Assembly (NCBI GenBank): GCA_036927565.1
Contig: JAYESD010000005.1
Coordinates: 152,416,023 to 152,480,022, forward strand
Origin: Tuctoria greenei
Taxonomy: Eukaryota; Streptophyta; Magnoliopsida; Poales; Poaceae
DNA: 64,000 nucleotides
Direction: 5' to 3'
The notes beneath the pieces were generated by a model. That model searched no databases and was not told the origin of the DNA. It worked only from the letters and a program-made list of their open reading frames with translations. Position 1 is the first letter of the stretch. The number at the start of each line of letters is the position of its first letter. Made by a program: the position numbers and the translations under genes. This document shows, piece by piece, positions 1-11,489 of this stretch.

Positions 1-776
1 GGTCACGAATTTGAGATTGTTTAGGAATGTGGGATACGTTCCTTATGTTTTTGGAGTCTTAAGATTGCTTCTATCTGCATATAGAAGAGTTTTGAGTAGT
101 TATGGAAAGTTTCGATTCGTGAATTAGTAGGATTAGAGTCCCAGTTATGTTTGGGTTGGCCTAAGGGCTGGTTATATAAGCAAGAGAGGCCAGAGCTCGT
201 GGTGCACCACTTTGGGGCTGTTTCATGGAAGTTTATATATATTAAATTCATAGCCTAATAAATCTTTTGTGCCTTGTTCATCCGACATGTTTTCTTCAAG
301 TCTTTCTCATCGAATTTTTGCACAGCACTACCTTTCTTCGGTGGTTTTATCATAACTCGAGTGTTACAAATACGATTGACGTTATACTTTTTGGGTTGTC
401 TTAAAAACTTAATTTTATATCATCTCTGAAAATTTTACAGTAATTAGATCTGTGGTTTCTGATATACACGATTTTCTTTGCAGTGTTCCAGAACTGTTTT
501 TTCTCGGGTAGGACAGATTGACCTTTGTTCGATCTTTCGATCGTAACATGAGTTTCTCTAGATGGATTTTTGTGATACTTGTTGTGACTTGTTCGTGACT
601 TGATTCTCTACAGTATGTAGTAGTTTTGTCACAGCTGAACACATTTAGATTTGTCACGCACACAATTTCTTTAACAGATTGGTTTTCTGTCGAGGGGTGT
701 TTTCATTACTTTCGCTGAAAAGTTTTAATCTACCATTCACCCCTTGGTAGATTTACACATGCTCTTCAATCCTACA
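1..776 (+). repeat. Copia-A 5' LTR, 3' portion only
   Basis: The segment matches the last part of the 3' LTR at 7241-8925 and ends in TACA just before a primer-binding site. A TATA box (TATATAA) lies at 173-179. The start of the LTR is cut by the window edge. Confidence 0.92.
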
Positions 777-778
777 AT

Positions 779-790
779 TGGTATTAGAGC
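779..790 (+). other. Primer-binding site of Copia-A
   Basis: Twelve bases two nucleotides after the LTR match the usual copia site complementary to the initiator methionine tRNA (TGGTATCAGAGC), with one mismatch (TGGTATTAGAGC). Copia-B has the perfect form at 26966-26977. Confidence 0.85.
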
Positions 791-838
791 AATGGTGTTT
801 TAATATTTGTGATTTGCACGTGTTTATGACTAATCATC

Positions 839-3137
839 ATGGAGAAATACTCCACGAATCCTTGTGTTATTAGTGGTATTGATTTTCAGGTCTGGAAAGC
901 ACGTATGGAAGCTTTCATCCAGGCACAAGGCTTTGAAATATGGGAAAAGGTGTACAAGCCTTACGACGTGCCGCCGAACAATCAAGTCACGGCTACAAAT
1001 TTAAGAGATGTTGACAACAACAACTAAGCCCACAACTTGATAATCCAAGGACTAACTCAGAGCGACTTTGACCGTGTTGCACACCTCCGATCGGTGTATG
1101 ATGTGTGGAGAGCACTTTGTGACTACTATGAAGGATCCAACATGATCAAGGAGGTAAGACATGATATGGTCAAGAAAGAATACATGCGCTTTGAGATGCA
1201 ACCCAGTGAGTCCATTGATGACCTTATTGCTCGCTTTAATAAAATTCTCAGCAACTTGCGTAGCATTAATGTTAATTTTTCAGATGCTAAAAATGCTAGG
1301 AAATTGTTAAGTGCATTAGACATGTCAATTTGGGAGATGAAAGTCACATCTATTCGTGAATCTACTGCCATGAGTACACTTACATTAGACGTGCTATATT
1401 CTAAATTGAAAACTAATGAAATTGACATAACCTCACGTAAGAACCGCAACAAGTCTCTTGCATTTGTTTTTCAATGTGATATGTCTAGCTCCTGCCAATC
1501 TTCATCTATCAATACACTTGTTTTGATGTCTTCACTAACCCATGAGCAGTTGAAGAATTTCCAGAAAAGGAGCCAGCACTCATCTCTACTCGGTTCTCAA
1601 AAGCATTGCAAAATGTGAGTACTAGAAGGAGAGGAAGCTCTGGACCTCAATGATGCTTTGAATGTGGTAAGACAAGGCACTTTCATACAGATCGCCCTAA
1701 CCTTTCAGGTCCTTCTACCCGTGATGAAAAGCAGAATAAAGTCAAGTCCTCTTCTGGCAAAATCAACAAGAAAAAGAAGGGTTTTACAGGACGCAAACTG
1801 ATAAACAATTTTATCACCGCACTTCAAGAACTTGGCTCGAGTGATGTAAACTTTGTAAGTGACGTAGATAAAGATGATCTGGCAATCTTGTGTTTCATGG
1901 CGGAAAAATCAAGATCAAGTATGGAGTATGCAGCACACAACAGTGACAACAAAGAGGTATGCCTTACTGGTGATGAAATGTGTGATGCTATTTCCCATGC
2001 AACTGTTATTGTTAAGAAAAAAGGACAAAAAGCATAGGGACAATGCTATTAAATTGAGCCACTAGAATCTGAAATTAATCTTTGAAAACCTTGATTCCTA
2101 GTGATGATTCTTGTTCCTCATGCGATTTAATATATGAACGATTGTCCTCCTTAAGAAGTGCACACTCCTCCACTCTTGATAAACTTGAGTTAGAGATTGA
2201 AAAGAACAAAAAGCTTGATGCATTTAATGACAGAAACATAAAAGATGCTTCATTTTTTACAATTGATTTGCATTGTTCTACTTGTGATGTTCTTGAAAAG
2301 AAACTAAAAGATGCTATGAATGAAATTTCAATACTGAACAATGCTTTACGTGCTCATGAAGTTAAATATTGTTCTAATAGCAAATCAAAAGGAAAAACAT
2401 CATGTGAAAACTGACTAGAATTGTCTAAGAAACTTGATGACATAAATATGACACTAGAGCAGTTTTGTATTGGGAACAAAAAATCTAAACTTGCTACTGA
2501 ATTCATCCAAATCTTGCAATGATAAAACTGGTTTAGGTTTTGATTCTCATGCTCATGCTAAAGCACATCCACCTAAAATTGTAAAGTCATTAGGAAGAAG
2601 TTTGATTAAAACAGTTCCTAAACCAAAAGAGTGTTTCTTAAAACTGCAGGAGTGTTGTCACGTTTGGGTTCAAAAAAATATACTGCATGCTCGTCTAGAC
2701 ATGAACATAAAGTTAAATTTCATTGTACCTATTGTGGTAGAGATAGTCATGTCATAGATTTTTTTATAGACTAGCTAATCAACATAAAAAGGAAATAATG
2801 CAAGCTAGATCTTATAACTCTCATGCAAAATTTGCTACATATACTAAATTGAATGTCAAGAACATGCAACCCGCTGTTATGAGTTAAAAATATTCAAAGT
2901 TGACCTCCGGACCTTCTGTTTTTGCCTCCAGACCTACTTATTTTTGTGCTACACAAGTAACACCTTATAGGTCAGTAGTTCAGAACAAAAAAATCTCAAC
3001 CTTTGACTAATAAACGTGCTGTTTTATCTCAGCTTTTGTGTGTTTTTCCTGCTGCACGTCGTGTGACTCGGTACTGGATTCCTAAATGCCTTTTTACTAA
3101 CCCCAATATTGAGTCATCGACGTATTGTTCTTCTATG
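839..3137 (+). pseudogene. gag: Copia-A gag, disabled
   Basis: This would encode the capsid/nucleocapsid polyprotein that packages element RNA in cytoplasmic particles. The start matches that of Copia-B (MEKYS). The reading frame is interrupted by a TAA at 1025-1027, where Copia-B has a lysine codon. A small indel near 1548 then shifts the frame, and the shifted frame ends at 1618. The first zinc knuckle (about 1654-1695) has lost its last cysteine to arginine. A second knuckle (about 2724-2765) has lost its last cysteine to phenylalanine. Between them lies a charged, coiled-coil-like stretch with many Glu, Lys and Leu (about 2040-2340). The frame at 3030-3137 runs in phase with the protease and is separated from it only by TAG 3138-3140, a stop shared with Copia-B. 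Confidence 0.88.
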
Positions 3138-3140
3138 TAG
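3138..3140 (+). other. In-frame TAG between gag and pol, shared with Copia-B
   Basis: The codons before (Tyr-Cys-Ser-Ser-Met) and after (Val-Thr-Arg-Leu-Arg) lie in one frame with the protease motif. The same TAG and flanks occur at 29403-29405 in Copia-B. It could be a readthrough gag/pol junction or a stop inherited from one defective master copy. Confidence 0.6.
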
Positions 3141-6100
3141 GTTACACGCTTGAGGGAGGAGAACATTTGGATTGTGGATTCAGGTTGCTCACGCCACATG
3201 ACAAGTAACAAAGAATGGTTCTCCTCCCTCTCTTTTGTGTCACATGTAGAGAATGTTACTTTTGCCGATTATTCTTCAACTCCTATAATTGCTAAGGGTT
3301 CGGTTAGAGTAAATGATCACTACACTTTGAAGGATGTGGCACTTGTAAAAAATTTGAAATATAACTTGCTTTCTGTTTCACAATTGCTAGATGAAAATCT
3401 AGAAATTATTTTAAATAAAAACTGCTGCAAAGTTGTAGGTTCAAATAGTGAGTTTATTTTTAACATTTCTCGGTTTGGAAGAGTTTTTAAAGCTGATTTT
3501 GATATGTCTTCTTCTAAGCATAGGTGTCTAGTTGCTAATGATTCAAAGGACTTATATTTTTGGCATCGTAGACTTGGTCACGTAGGCTTTGATCACCTAA
3601 CATGTGTTAGTGCTCTTGTTCGCATACGTGGGCTGCCTAAGCTTAAAGGGGACAAAGAAATTGTGTGCTCTTCTTGTAGACATGGTAAGATGGTTGCAGG
3701 TTCACATACTCCTCTCACAATGATCATGACAATTGAACCAGGTCAACTTTTGCATCTTGACACCATAGGACCTTCACGTGTTCAATCCTTCGGAGGTAAA
3801 TAGTATGTTCTTGTGATTGTTGATGATTATTCTAGATACTCTTGGGTTTACTTTATGGCATCTAAGAATGAAGCTTTTAGTCACTTTAGAACTTTATTTC
3901 TTAGATTATCAATTGATCACCCAAGATCTTGAAAAGCAATTAGAAGTGATAACGGAACCGAATTTAAAAATCAGTCTTTTGATCACTTTTGTGCTGAAAA
4001 TAGAATAGATCATCAATTTTCTTCACCATATGTACCTCAACAAAATGGTGTTGTAGAAAGAAAAAACAGAACTTTGGTCGAGATGGCTAGGACTATGCTT
4101 GATGAATATCAAACTCCTAGAAAATTTTGGGCTTAGGCAGTTGCAACCACTTGTTATGTCTCAAATCTTGTTTTCTTGCGTTCTAAGCTCGGTAAAACAC
4201 CATATGAGTTTCGGTTTGGTAATAGGTCTAGTGTTACACACATTTGGGTCTTTGGTTGCAAATGCTTTGTTAAGAAAAATGGTAGTCTTGATAAATTTGA
4301 ACCTAGATCCATTGATGGCATGTTTCTTGGTTATCCATCTCATACTAGAGGCTACCGTGTGGTTTTACTTGACACTAACAGAATTGTGGAGACTTGTGAG
4401 GTGTCTTGCTAGCCCAGGTACTAGCTCAATCATAGTAGGTCCGGATCCATATCCTCAAGGGGAGGGTATTTTTGAAGAAGAAGAAGAGTCGGTGATATTA
4501 ACTAATAGTTCCAAAGCTAACACATGTCCAGCTCCGAACTTTGAACAAGCTACGACAACAATCTCTGCTAGTCCTAATCATCCACAAGTCACAAGCTCAT
4601 CAATCTGCAATAAACCTGATGAAGAAGAAGCTTGTGATACATCTGTTCCCCTACGGATTTACAGGAATCATCCCCCGCAACATATAATTGGAAGCTTACA
4701 TGAACGAGTTACAATATCCAGGTTTTCCGACCCCAATTCTCATGCAAATTCTGCTTTTGTTGCTTGTTTTGAACCCAAAGATATATTACACGCACTCACT
4801 AAGGAATCTTGGATTATTGCCATGCAAAAAGAGTTAGAAAAATTTGAAAGAAATAATGTTTGGAAACTTGTACCTCCACCTCAAGGTCACCTTTAATTGG
4901 AACTAAATGGGTGTTTAAAAATAAACAAAGTGAGGATGGGGTTGTGGTTAAGAATAAGGCTAGGTTGGTTGCTCAAGGTTTCACACAAATTGAAGGTCTA
5001 CATTTTGATGAAACTTTTGCTCCTGTTGCTATATTAGAAGCCATAAGAATTTTGTTAGCTTTTGCTGAATCTAAAGTTTTTTCGTTATATCAAATGGATG
5101 TTAAAAGTGCTTTTCTTAATGGCCATATAGATGAGGAGGTTTATGTCAAGCAACCACCAGGTTTTGAAAATCCAGATTTTCCTAATCATGTTTACAAACT
5201 GTCCAAATCCTTGTACGGTCTCAAACATGCCCCTAGAGCATGGTATGATAGGTTAAAAATATTCTTACTTGAAAAGGGGTTTACCATGGGCAAGGTTGAT
5301 AAAAATCTTTTTGTGCTTAAGCATAGCAATGACTCATTATTTGTTCAATTGTATGTGGATGATATTATCTTTGGTTGTGCTTCTCATGATCTTGTGTCCA
5401 AATTTTCAGCGATATTGAGTTCAAAATTTAAAATGAGTATGATGGGTGAACTCAATTACTTTTTTGAGGCTGCAAATCAAGCAAACCAAGGAAGGTACCT
5501 TTGTGCATCAAACAAAGTATACAAGGGACCTTCTCAAGCGCTTCAACATGGACAAAGGCAAGCCTCTTTAGATACCAATGGGAACAACGTCAACACTTGA
5601 ACTTGATGAAGATGGTGAACCTGTGGATCAAAAATAATAAAGAAGCATGATCGGATCACTTTTGTACCTCACGGCATCAAGACCGGACATAAAATTCAGC
5701 GTATGTCTTTGTGCACGGTTTCATGCTTCCCCATGTGATTCACATTGTCAAGCTGTCAAAAGGATTCTAAGGTACTTACATGGAACTCAAGAATTTGGCA
5801 TTTTTTCCTTCTTCCTCAACCATTGCTTTGAAAGCTTTTCCCGATGCTGATTTTGGAGGTTGTTGGATTGATAGGAAAAGTACTTCCGGTGCTTGTCATT
5901 TTCTTGGTAATTCACTTGTTGCTTGATCCTCTAGAAAACAAAATTCAGTTGCACAATCCATAACCGAATCTGAATATGTAGCTGCTGTTAGTGCTTGCTC
6001 ACAAATTCTTTGGATTGTTCAAAGACTTAAGGACTATGGGGTTGATCTAGATAGTGTTCCACTATTTTGTGATAACACTAGTGCCATTTGCATTGCTAAA

Positions 6101-6303
6101 AACCCCGTGCAACATTCTAAAACTAAGCACATTGATATTAGGTATCACTTTCTCCGTGATAATGTTGAAAAAGGAAACATTGTGCTTCACCATGTAGATA
6201 CCGAACAACAATTGGTTGACATTTTTACAAAATCTTTGGATTTCACACGTTTTGTTACATTAGTAGTGAAATAGGGGTTATGCATCCTCATGGCTTAGAT
6301 TGA
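3141..6303 (+). pseudogene. pol: Copia-A pol (protease, integrase, RT, RNase H), disabled
   Basis: Domains in order: aspartic protease with the DSG motif in WIVDSGCSRHMT (about 3168); the pre-integrase zinc region (WHRRLGH and CSSC, about 3560-3690); the integrase core, whose first aspartate is in LLHLDT (about 3750); a Pro/Ser/Glu-rich linker (about 4430-4700); reverse transcriptase (about 4860-5640) with YVDD; and RNase H (about 5830-6303). Breaks include stops near 3800, 3931 and 4135, a short deletion after 4410, a frameshift near 4890, another after 5465 where the RT tail leaves frame, and a TGA at 5924-5926 where Copia-B has tryptophan. The gene ends at TGA 6301-6303, immediately before the first polypurine motif. 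Confidence 0.9.
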
Positions 6304-7240
6304 GGGGGAGCTTTCAAATTTGGAATCTGAATTTAAAAATAATTTGAGCATAGCATTTCATACATATATGACTTTGTGATTCCTTTTACATGTTGAAAGT
6401 TCTTACTATATTACTCATGTTATACATTTTGTAGTTGCCATGACTAGTAATTGGAATAATTACTTACACTAAATCTGGTCATGATCGAACCTTCTTGTTG
6501 CTTTGAACATGTTGCATGATCACAAGTGCTTTTAATCATAATGAATTAATTAAGTAATCAACTCACATGTTGAGTTTTATGAACAAATATAAATTGACAA
6601 AAGATCAAGAGAATATGCATGCATCACATTTCTTCTTTTGAGATGGCTAATCATTGCACTATATGAACTTGGAAGAAGTTTTGTATGACTCAAACCATGT
6701 CCTTAAGCTTTAGAATGTCAAATGACATAGGCTTGTCTTGGTTAGTTAGAATAAGGCAGATGCGCATATAATCCCTTGCAAATATTATATGATCTAAATT
6801 TGTGCTTTGAAAAATAATAAATTGCAGCAACAAGTGTCATGCTTTGAGGTTTTGAAATAGTTAAGTTTCTGAGATCATGACTTCATTAAATTGAAAATTA
6901 CATTTGATCTCTAGCATGGCTTACACTACCTTTTGTATCTCATTGTTGTGATAGTGTAATTTACTTCATAGTATGACTTGGATGAGCTTCTTTTTATATG
7001 TATTTGTTATAATATGCTCATAACAAATTAAAATTTTTCTTTTGTACCTTGTTGAATACATTGTCAAAGGGGCAGAAGTATGCAAGGGGGGGGAATATGT
7101 ATAGGGGAGAAATATGTATGGGGGAGAAATCTATTTCTATCTCATTTGATTTTCAAAAAGGGGAGAAATTGTTTTCAAAACTTCTCATGCCAATGTTCGG
7201 ATTTTAACTGGTGTTGCCAAAGCATTCATAAGGGGGAGAT
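6304..7240 (+). other. Copia-A 3' untranslated region with polypurine motifs
   Basis: About 0.9 kb of AT-rich non-coding DNA lies between the RNase H stop and the 3' LTR. It holds several GGGGGAGA-like motifs, near 6302, 7085, 7104, 7120, 7158 and 7230. The last (7230-7239) abuts the LTR and is the expected plus-strand primer. The others resemble extra polypurine tracts. I see no ORF here related to known proteins. Confidence 0.75.
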
Positions 7241-8925
7241 TGTGAGACCTATGTGTGTTGAATACATTGGCTTTGACGATAAAATTTTTGAATACTACCA
7301 AAACACCTTTTTAACAAGGTCGGACGATAGGTCCATCTTGTTTTGGGTAGCTCCGGCAAGGTCGGACATAAGGTCCGACTTGCTTTGGCTAAGGTCCGAC
7401 TCCTTTGTCTAGGTCTGACTAGCTTTGGTTAGCTCCGGCGTTAGGTCCTGGTAGCTTTGGTAAGTTCCGACGCTACATCCTGTTAGTTTTGGTAAGCTTC
7501 GGTTCATGGTCCGGTTAGCTTTGGCAAGGTTCGGAGCTTGATCGTAGTGGTTCTGCTTTTTGACTTGCAATGTTTTGAACTTGATTTTTGGATTATAGAA
7601 AGTTTGCTTAGTTTTCTTTTACTAAGTTTTTGGTGTTTTTTGGTGGTTAAGGTTGATATCTTTTTGCTAAGGTTCGCAACATACTTATGTGAGGTGCTCA
7701 CGTAAGGTGTTGTCGTTATCGGGACTAACAAGAGTCAAGTTGAGGACTTGTGCTCGAAAATATTGGTTGTTTATTCATGTGAAGGTGTTGCTTGAGTTCA
7801 AGACATGGCTGGTGACGGGATCCATTGAACTGGTCTCAGGAAGAAGATGAGGTTCAACAACCAAGTTCGGAAGGAATTGTGGTTGAGTTGATCGGGAGGT
7901 CACGCAACATGTTTGAATCAAGAACAATGCATATGAAGATATTGTGGACGTCGTTGGAAGATGTTTGCACATTTGCAAGGAGTGCATGGACGTGGCTACA
8001 TGGTTCCGAGGCGTTATGAAGAGATGTGGACGTAAAACATTGGTCGGAAGGTCCAAATGACTAGGTTATGGACTCAGGCTGTGGCTAAGTCGTGTTTGAC
8101 TCAAATATGGAATGTTCTGAGTTGGTTATGATAGGATTTTGTGTGGCTCATGAATTTAAGTTGTTTTAGGAATGTGGTATATGTTCGTAAGGTGTTTGGA
8201 TGTCTTAAGATTGCTTATATCTGCGTATAGAAGAGTCTTGAGCAGTTATGGAAAGTTTCGATTCGTGAATTTAGTAGGATTAGAGTCCTAGTTAGGTTTG
8301 GGTTGGCCTAAGGGCTGGTTATATAAGCAAGGGAGGACAGAGCTCGTGGTGCACGACTTTGGGACTGTTCCTTGGAAGTTTTGAACAATAAAATTCGTAG
8401 TCTAAAGGAGGTTTTGTGCCTTGTTCGTCCGACTTGTTTTCTTCAAGTCTTTCTCGTCGAGTTTCTGCACTGCACTACCTTTCTTTGGTGGTTTTATCAT
8501 AACTCGAGTTTACAGATCCGATTGACATGATTTTTTCTGGGTCGTCTTCACAACTTGATTTTCTATCATCTGTGAATATTTCACATTCATTGGATTTGCG
8601 GATTCTGATCTACACGAGTTTCTTTGCAGTGTTCCAGAACTGTTTTTCTTGTGTAGGACATATTGACCTTTGTTCAATCTTTCGATCGTAACTTGAGTTT
8701 CTCTCAACGGATTTTTGTGATTCTTATTGTTACGTATTAGTGACTTGATTCTCTACAATATATAGTAGTTTTGTCACAGTTTAACATGTTTAGATTAGTC
8801 GCACACACAGTTTCTTTAACAAATTGATTTTCTGCTAAGGGGTGTTTTTGTTGCTTCCACTGAAAAGTTTTAATCTACCATTCCCCCTTCCTCTAGTAGC
8901 TTTACACGTGATCTTTGATCCTACA
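7241..8925 (+). repeat. Copia-A 3' LTR
   Basis: The LTR begins TGTGAGACC after a polypurine tract and ends CCTACA. It has TATATAA at 8320-8326. The U3 part (about 7320-7530) holds repeats of the AGCTCCGG / AGGTCCGAC type. It is about 220 bp shorter than the Copia-B LTRs. Confidence 0.93.
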
Positions 8926-9714
8926 GAGAATGGCAAGATGCCAGGACAGCCGGAACATCCCATGGAAAATGTCAACATGATTTCTCTACTGGAAGGCAAC
9001 TGGCTGCAGGACCCTGGATGTCATACAATATCTTGCTCAATTGGGGCTCACTACTTCGACAAGGCACTTTGTGACCTTGGAGCAAGTGTAAGTGTGATGT
9101 TCAAGGTGGTCATAGACAAACTGAACCTCATAGAGATAAATCCAACACCAATGCAGCTCCAACAGGTTGATTCTTCAGTCCATTATCCAGCGGGTTTTGC
9201 TGAAGATGTTCCAGTGAAAACCCAGAACCGCTTCATACCCGTGGATTTCGTGGTGGTTGACATGGAGGTCGAGAAGGATACACCGCTCCTTCTTGTGTGC
9301 ACATTCCTTAGCACCACGAAGGCTCGCATAGATGTGGGAGCTGGAGAAATCCACTTCCATATCAATGGCAAGGAGGAGAAGTTTAACTTTTGCCTGAAGT
9401 TGGAGCAACGCTCCATGATTCGTATCAATTATGGGCCAAATGTTAAACACATTCAAGAGGTCGACGTCACACCTCCAAAGGTGGATCCGCTCATCACATT
9501 CATGAGGGAATCAATCTATGCAGAGAACACGTCTTATCGTCCACGCTTACACCCCAAGAAGACGGAGATGTTTTGGCCTCCCGAAGGCCCAAGTCCACCA
9601 ACCCGCCACAGAAGGAATGGCAGAAGAAGCAAGACAAGCCGTCCAAGCCCATCCCTCCGGGCACGCATGTCAAGGAGGAATTTCCATCTCATCGAACGGT
9701 GGTGAGACCTACCC
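8926..9714 (+). pseudogene. Athila-type gag-protease fragment
   Basis: The frame carries an aspartic protease with active-site motif Asp-Leu-Gly-Ala-Ser (Asp codon 9073-9075), followed by the PMQLQ, YPAG and VPVDFVV-like blocks and the FLST block typical of Athila lineage proteases. This enzyme would mature the element's own polyprotein. The residue after SVM is Phe where the family has Pro, and the FLST block lacks its usual Gly-Arg-Pro lead-in, so the copy is eroded. An apparent ORF starting at 8842 is chimeric, because its first 84 bases are Copia-A LTR. The true N-terminal part lies left of Copia-A. A Pro/Arg-rich tail follows to the TGA at 9703-9705, after which the frame decays. Confidence 0.75.
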
Positions 9715-10359
9715 AATAGGTTAAATTGGTAGTTATCTTCTCTTTGATTTTTCCTTTCTCTTCATTTTTCCCCACTTAGTTTGATTTCCCACTGCATATT
9801 TGAGTTTTCTTAGCAAGTTGAGAATCTTATATTCTCAACTATAATTTTTCATTTCTTTATTTTTCACAAAAAAGAAAATTGTTGGGTTTTGAAAATGGGT
9901 TTTGATTCAAAAACATTTCTTTTGAGCTGCAAATGTGGCATTTCACCAACGTGCTAGTTTTATAGCCGTTGGGGAGCCACCATCCAAAAGGGGGAACAGG
10001 GGGCCCACATTTCAGTTCGGCCAACTAGGGGAAAGGGCCATTTTGGCTCTCTCTCCTCCAATGGGTACATTTGATTCTCTTGTGACCGTTGGGGAGTGTA
10101 CACTATAAATGATGGCCATGAGGAACACTCCTCTTCACACTTCTCCTCATTTCACACCTCCCTAAATAAACTCTTGCTCACATTGTTTTTATTGCTCTTC
10201 ATTGAAGCACTCTTGCACAAATCCAACCCAAAAATATTTTCTTTTGATTGCATCTACAATTTGCTCTAAAGTTCCTCAAGGGAAAATTCGTCAGGTGTTT
10301 TGATTTCACTAACATCATCTCTTCTGAGTTTTTGCTTTGTTGTGTTCTTGCTTGTTGTG
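9715..10359 (+). other. Athila spacer with hairpin and promoter-like block
   Basis: This is non-coding DNA between the protease and the second ORF. It contains a perfect 10-bp inverted repeat with 5-nt loop (9816-9840), an 11-bp direct repeat CCGTTGGGGAG at 9966-9976 and 10086-10096, and a TATA box TATAAAT at 10104-10110, about 250 bp before the candidate start of the second ORF. It could be an internal promoter for that ORF. Confidence 0.5.
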
Positions 10360-10613
10360 GCCATGAAAGGAATGAAGTGGTTGTTTGCGAAGAGGTAGGA
10401 GGCTGCAAGCTCAAGCCATGGTGGAGACTCAAGTGCACGCCCCACTTTGGTTACACCAAGTTCACAGAGGAGTGTATGTGGGGACACTCCCAGGGTGAAA
10501 GGAGCAACCCGCGACAACTTCTCCACTACGACGACCTCGACATACAAAGTTAAGTTGAAGATCAAGCACACAAGTTCCTCCAAGATCGTGAGTTTTATCA
10601 TACGAAAGCTTAT
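10360..10613 (+). pseudogene. Athila second ORF, 5' piece
   Basis: The start near 10360 (ATGGCCATG) opens a Ser/Thr-rich N-terminus that needs a frame change to join the downstream frame (HYDDLD then EDQAHKFLQDREF, about 10525-10595). The last codons before 10613 continue in phase at 22555 once Tat-A and one CTTAT are removed, giving a Tyr-Asp-Pro-Asp-Phe-Phe block characteristic of this grass retroelement protein. The function is not established. In Athila-like elements a second ORF lies in the env-like position, but I see no signal peptide or membrane segment here. It is broken by a stop near 10553 and by the insertion. Confidence 0.5.
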
Positions 10614-10756
10614 TGTCGGTACCCTGGGAACCGTACACCCCTTGAGGTTACAAGGATCTCAAGGGAAAGTCATCTATTTGATTTGAAGACCTTCGGAGGC
10701 CCACATGTCAGGCATAACCGGACCCGCTTCTCCAACATGGTTAGTCCCGGGGTCGC

Positions 10757-10927
10757 CACGTGTACTGTCAAACCGGAGCTACCACCCACAAGGGGGATGC
10801 TCCGGGCTGTGTACCGAAATGGCACCCCCGGACCTAACCCCAGACCGAGGGAAGCTCCGGAACTGACACGTGTCAGGTAGCTCCGGAGCTTTCTGTTTCC
10901 CACTGTATGCTCCAGAGCTGCCACGTG
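10757..10927 (+). promoter_or_regulatory. Cluster of three G-box (CACGTG) sites in Tat-A U3
   Basis: CACGTG cores lie at 10757-10762, 10867-10872 and 10922-10927. The middle one is inside a perfect 12-bp palindrome, TGACACGTGTCA (10864-10875). Such ACGTG sites are bound by plant bZIP and bHLH factors. The middle site is kept in the three other Tat LTRs here, shortened in the solo LTR. A regulatory role is inferred. Confidence 0.55.
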
Positions 10928-11186
10928 CCCAACCGTCGGATCTTCAGCCTTTAACCTCCGGAAGACTCCACAACGGCTAGGGATCTTCAAAGGGGAATCA
11001 AGGGCTTCAAGACCCGATTAAGTGTCATTAATACTATATTAATGACACACGATCGGACGGTCTTAATTACTAGTAACGGTGCTGTCAAAGCCCATTACCT
11101 GGTCATTAAGGGCAATTAAAAGGGTTGAATGAGTATCAATATTAGTAACCGCCGGGACCACATGTCGGGCCAGGCTAACTTTTAAC

Positions 11187-11217
11187 GGCCTGCCCTTGTA
11201 CTATAAAAGGACAGACC
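11187..11217 (+). promoter_or_regulatory. TATA box within an inverted repeat, Tat-A 5' LTR
   Basis: TATAAAA (11202-11208) sits in and beside the loop of an imperfect stem (11187-11197 with 11207-11217) that has two mismatches. The equivalent stems are better paired in Tat-B (55572-55600) and perfect in the solo LTR (61930-61958). Confidence 0.6.
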
Positions 11218-11453
11218 GACGACAAACTCTACACGTTCCATAGATGCTCGATACAAGCTCATACAGCTAATACAACACCAACATACCCGTGGAGTAGGGT
11301 ATTATGCTCAGGCGGCCCGAACCACGTAAAACTTCGTGTCTCCTGCGTCATTCACAATTCACCTTCTTGAATCTCCGCGCGCCCACATCGAACCTCAAAC
11401 TCATAAACACTTTAGTAGTGTCGGGAGACTTGCCGGATCCAAACCACCGACAG

Positions 11454-11471
11454 TTGGCGCACCAGGAAGGG
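11454..11471 (+). other. Putative primer-binding site of Tat-A
   Basis: TTGGCGCACCAGGAAGG follows the LTR by one base, the position where a tRNA 3' end would anneal. I cannot name the tRNA from the sequence alone. Confidence 0.6.
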
Positions 11472-11489
11472 GCGCCTGAGATTTCGAGA

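Larger units (their letters stand above)
1..8925 (+). mobile_element. Copia-A, Ty1/copia LTR retrotransposon, 5' end outside window
   Basis: The order is partial 5' LTR, primer-binding site, gag, protease, integrase, reverse transcriptase, RNase H, polypurine tract and 3' LTR, which is the Ty1/copia order with integrase before reverse transcriptase. The gene content and LTR sequence match Copia-B (25056-35484) along the whole length, so the two are one family. The long gag with two zinc knuckles and the 1.7-1.9 kb LTRs suggest the SIRE/Maximus lineage, which is inference. The ORFs are broken by many stops and frameshifts, so this copy is dead and looks older than Copia-B. The right end interrupts an Athila-type protease ORF. 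The target duplication cannot be checked because the left end lies outside the window. Confidence 0.93.
10614..11452 (+). repeat. Tat-A 5' LTR (839 bp)
   Basis: It begins TGTCGGTACC and ends CCGACA, and pairs with 21748-22549. Related LTRs are at 55018-55848 and 61350-62217. The U3 region holds three CACGTG cores and the palindrome AGCTCCGGAGCT (10879-10890). TATAAAA lies at 11202-11208. Confidence 0.95.

Noticed and set aside
8842..8925. Start of the 287-codon ORF 8842-9705
   Set aside because: These bases are Copia-A LTR. The ORF is an accidental fusion with the Athila protease.
9816..9850. Hairpin followed by T-rich DNA, like a bacterial terminator
   Set aside because: The context is a plant retroelement spacer, and such terminators do not operate on nuclear polymerase II genes.
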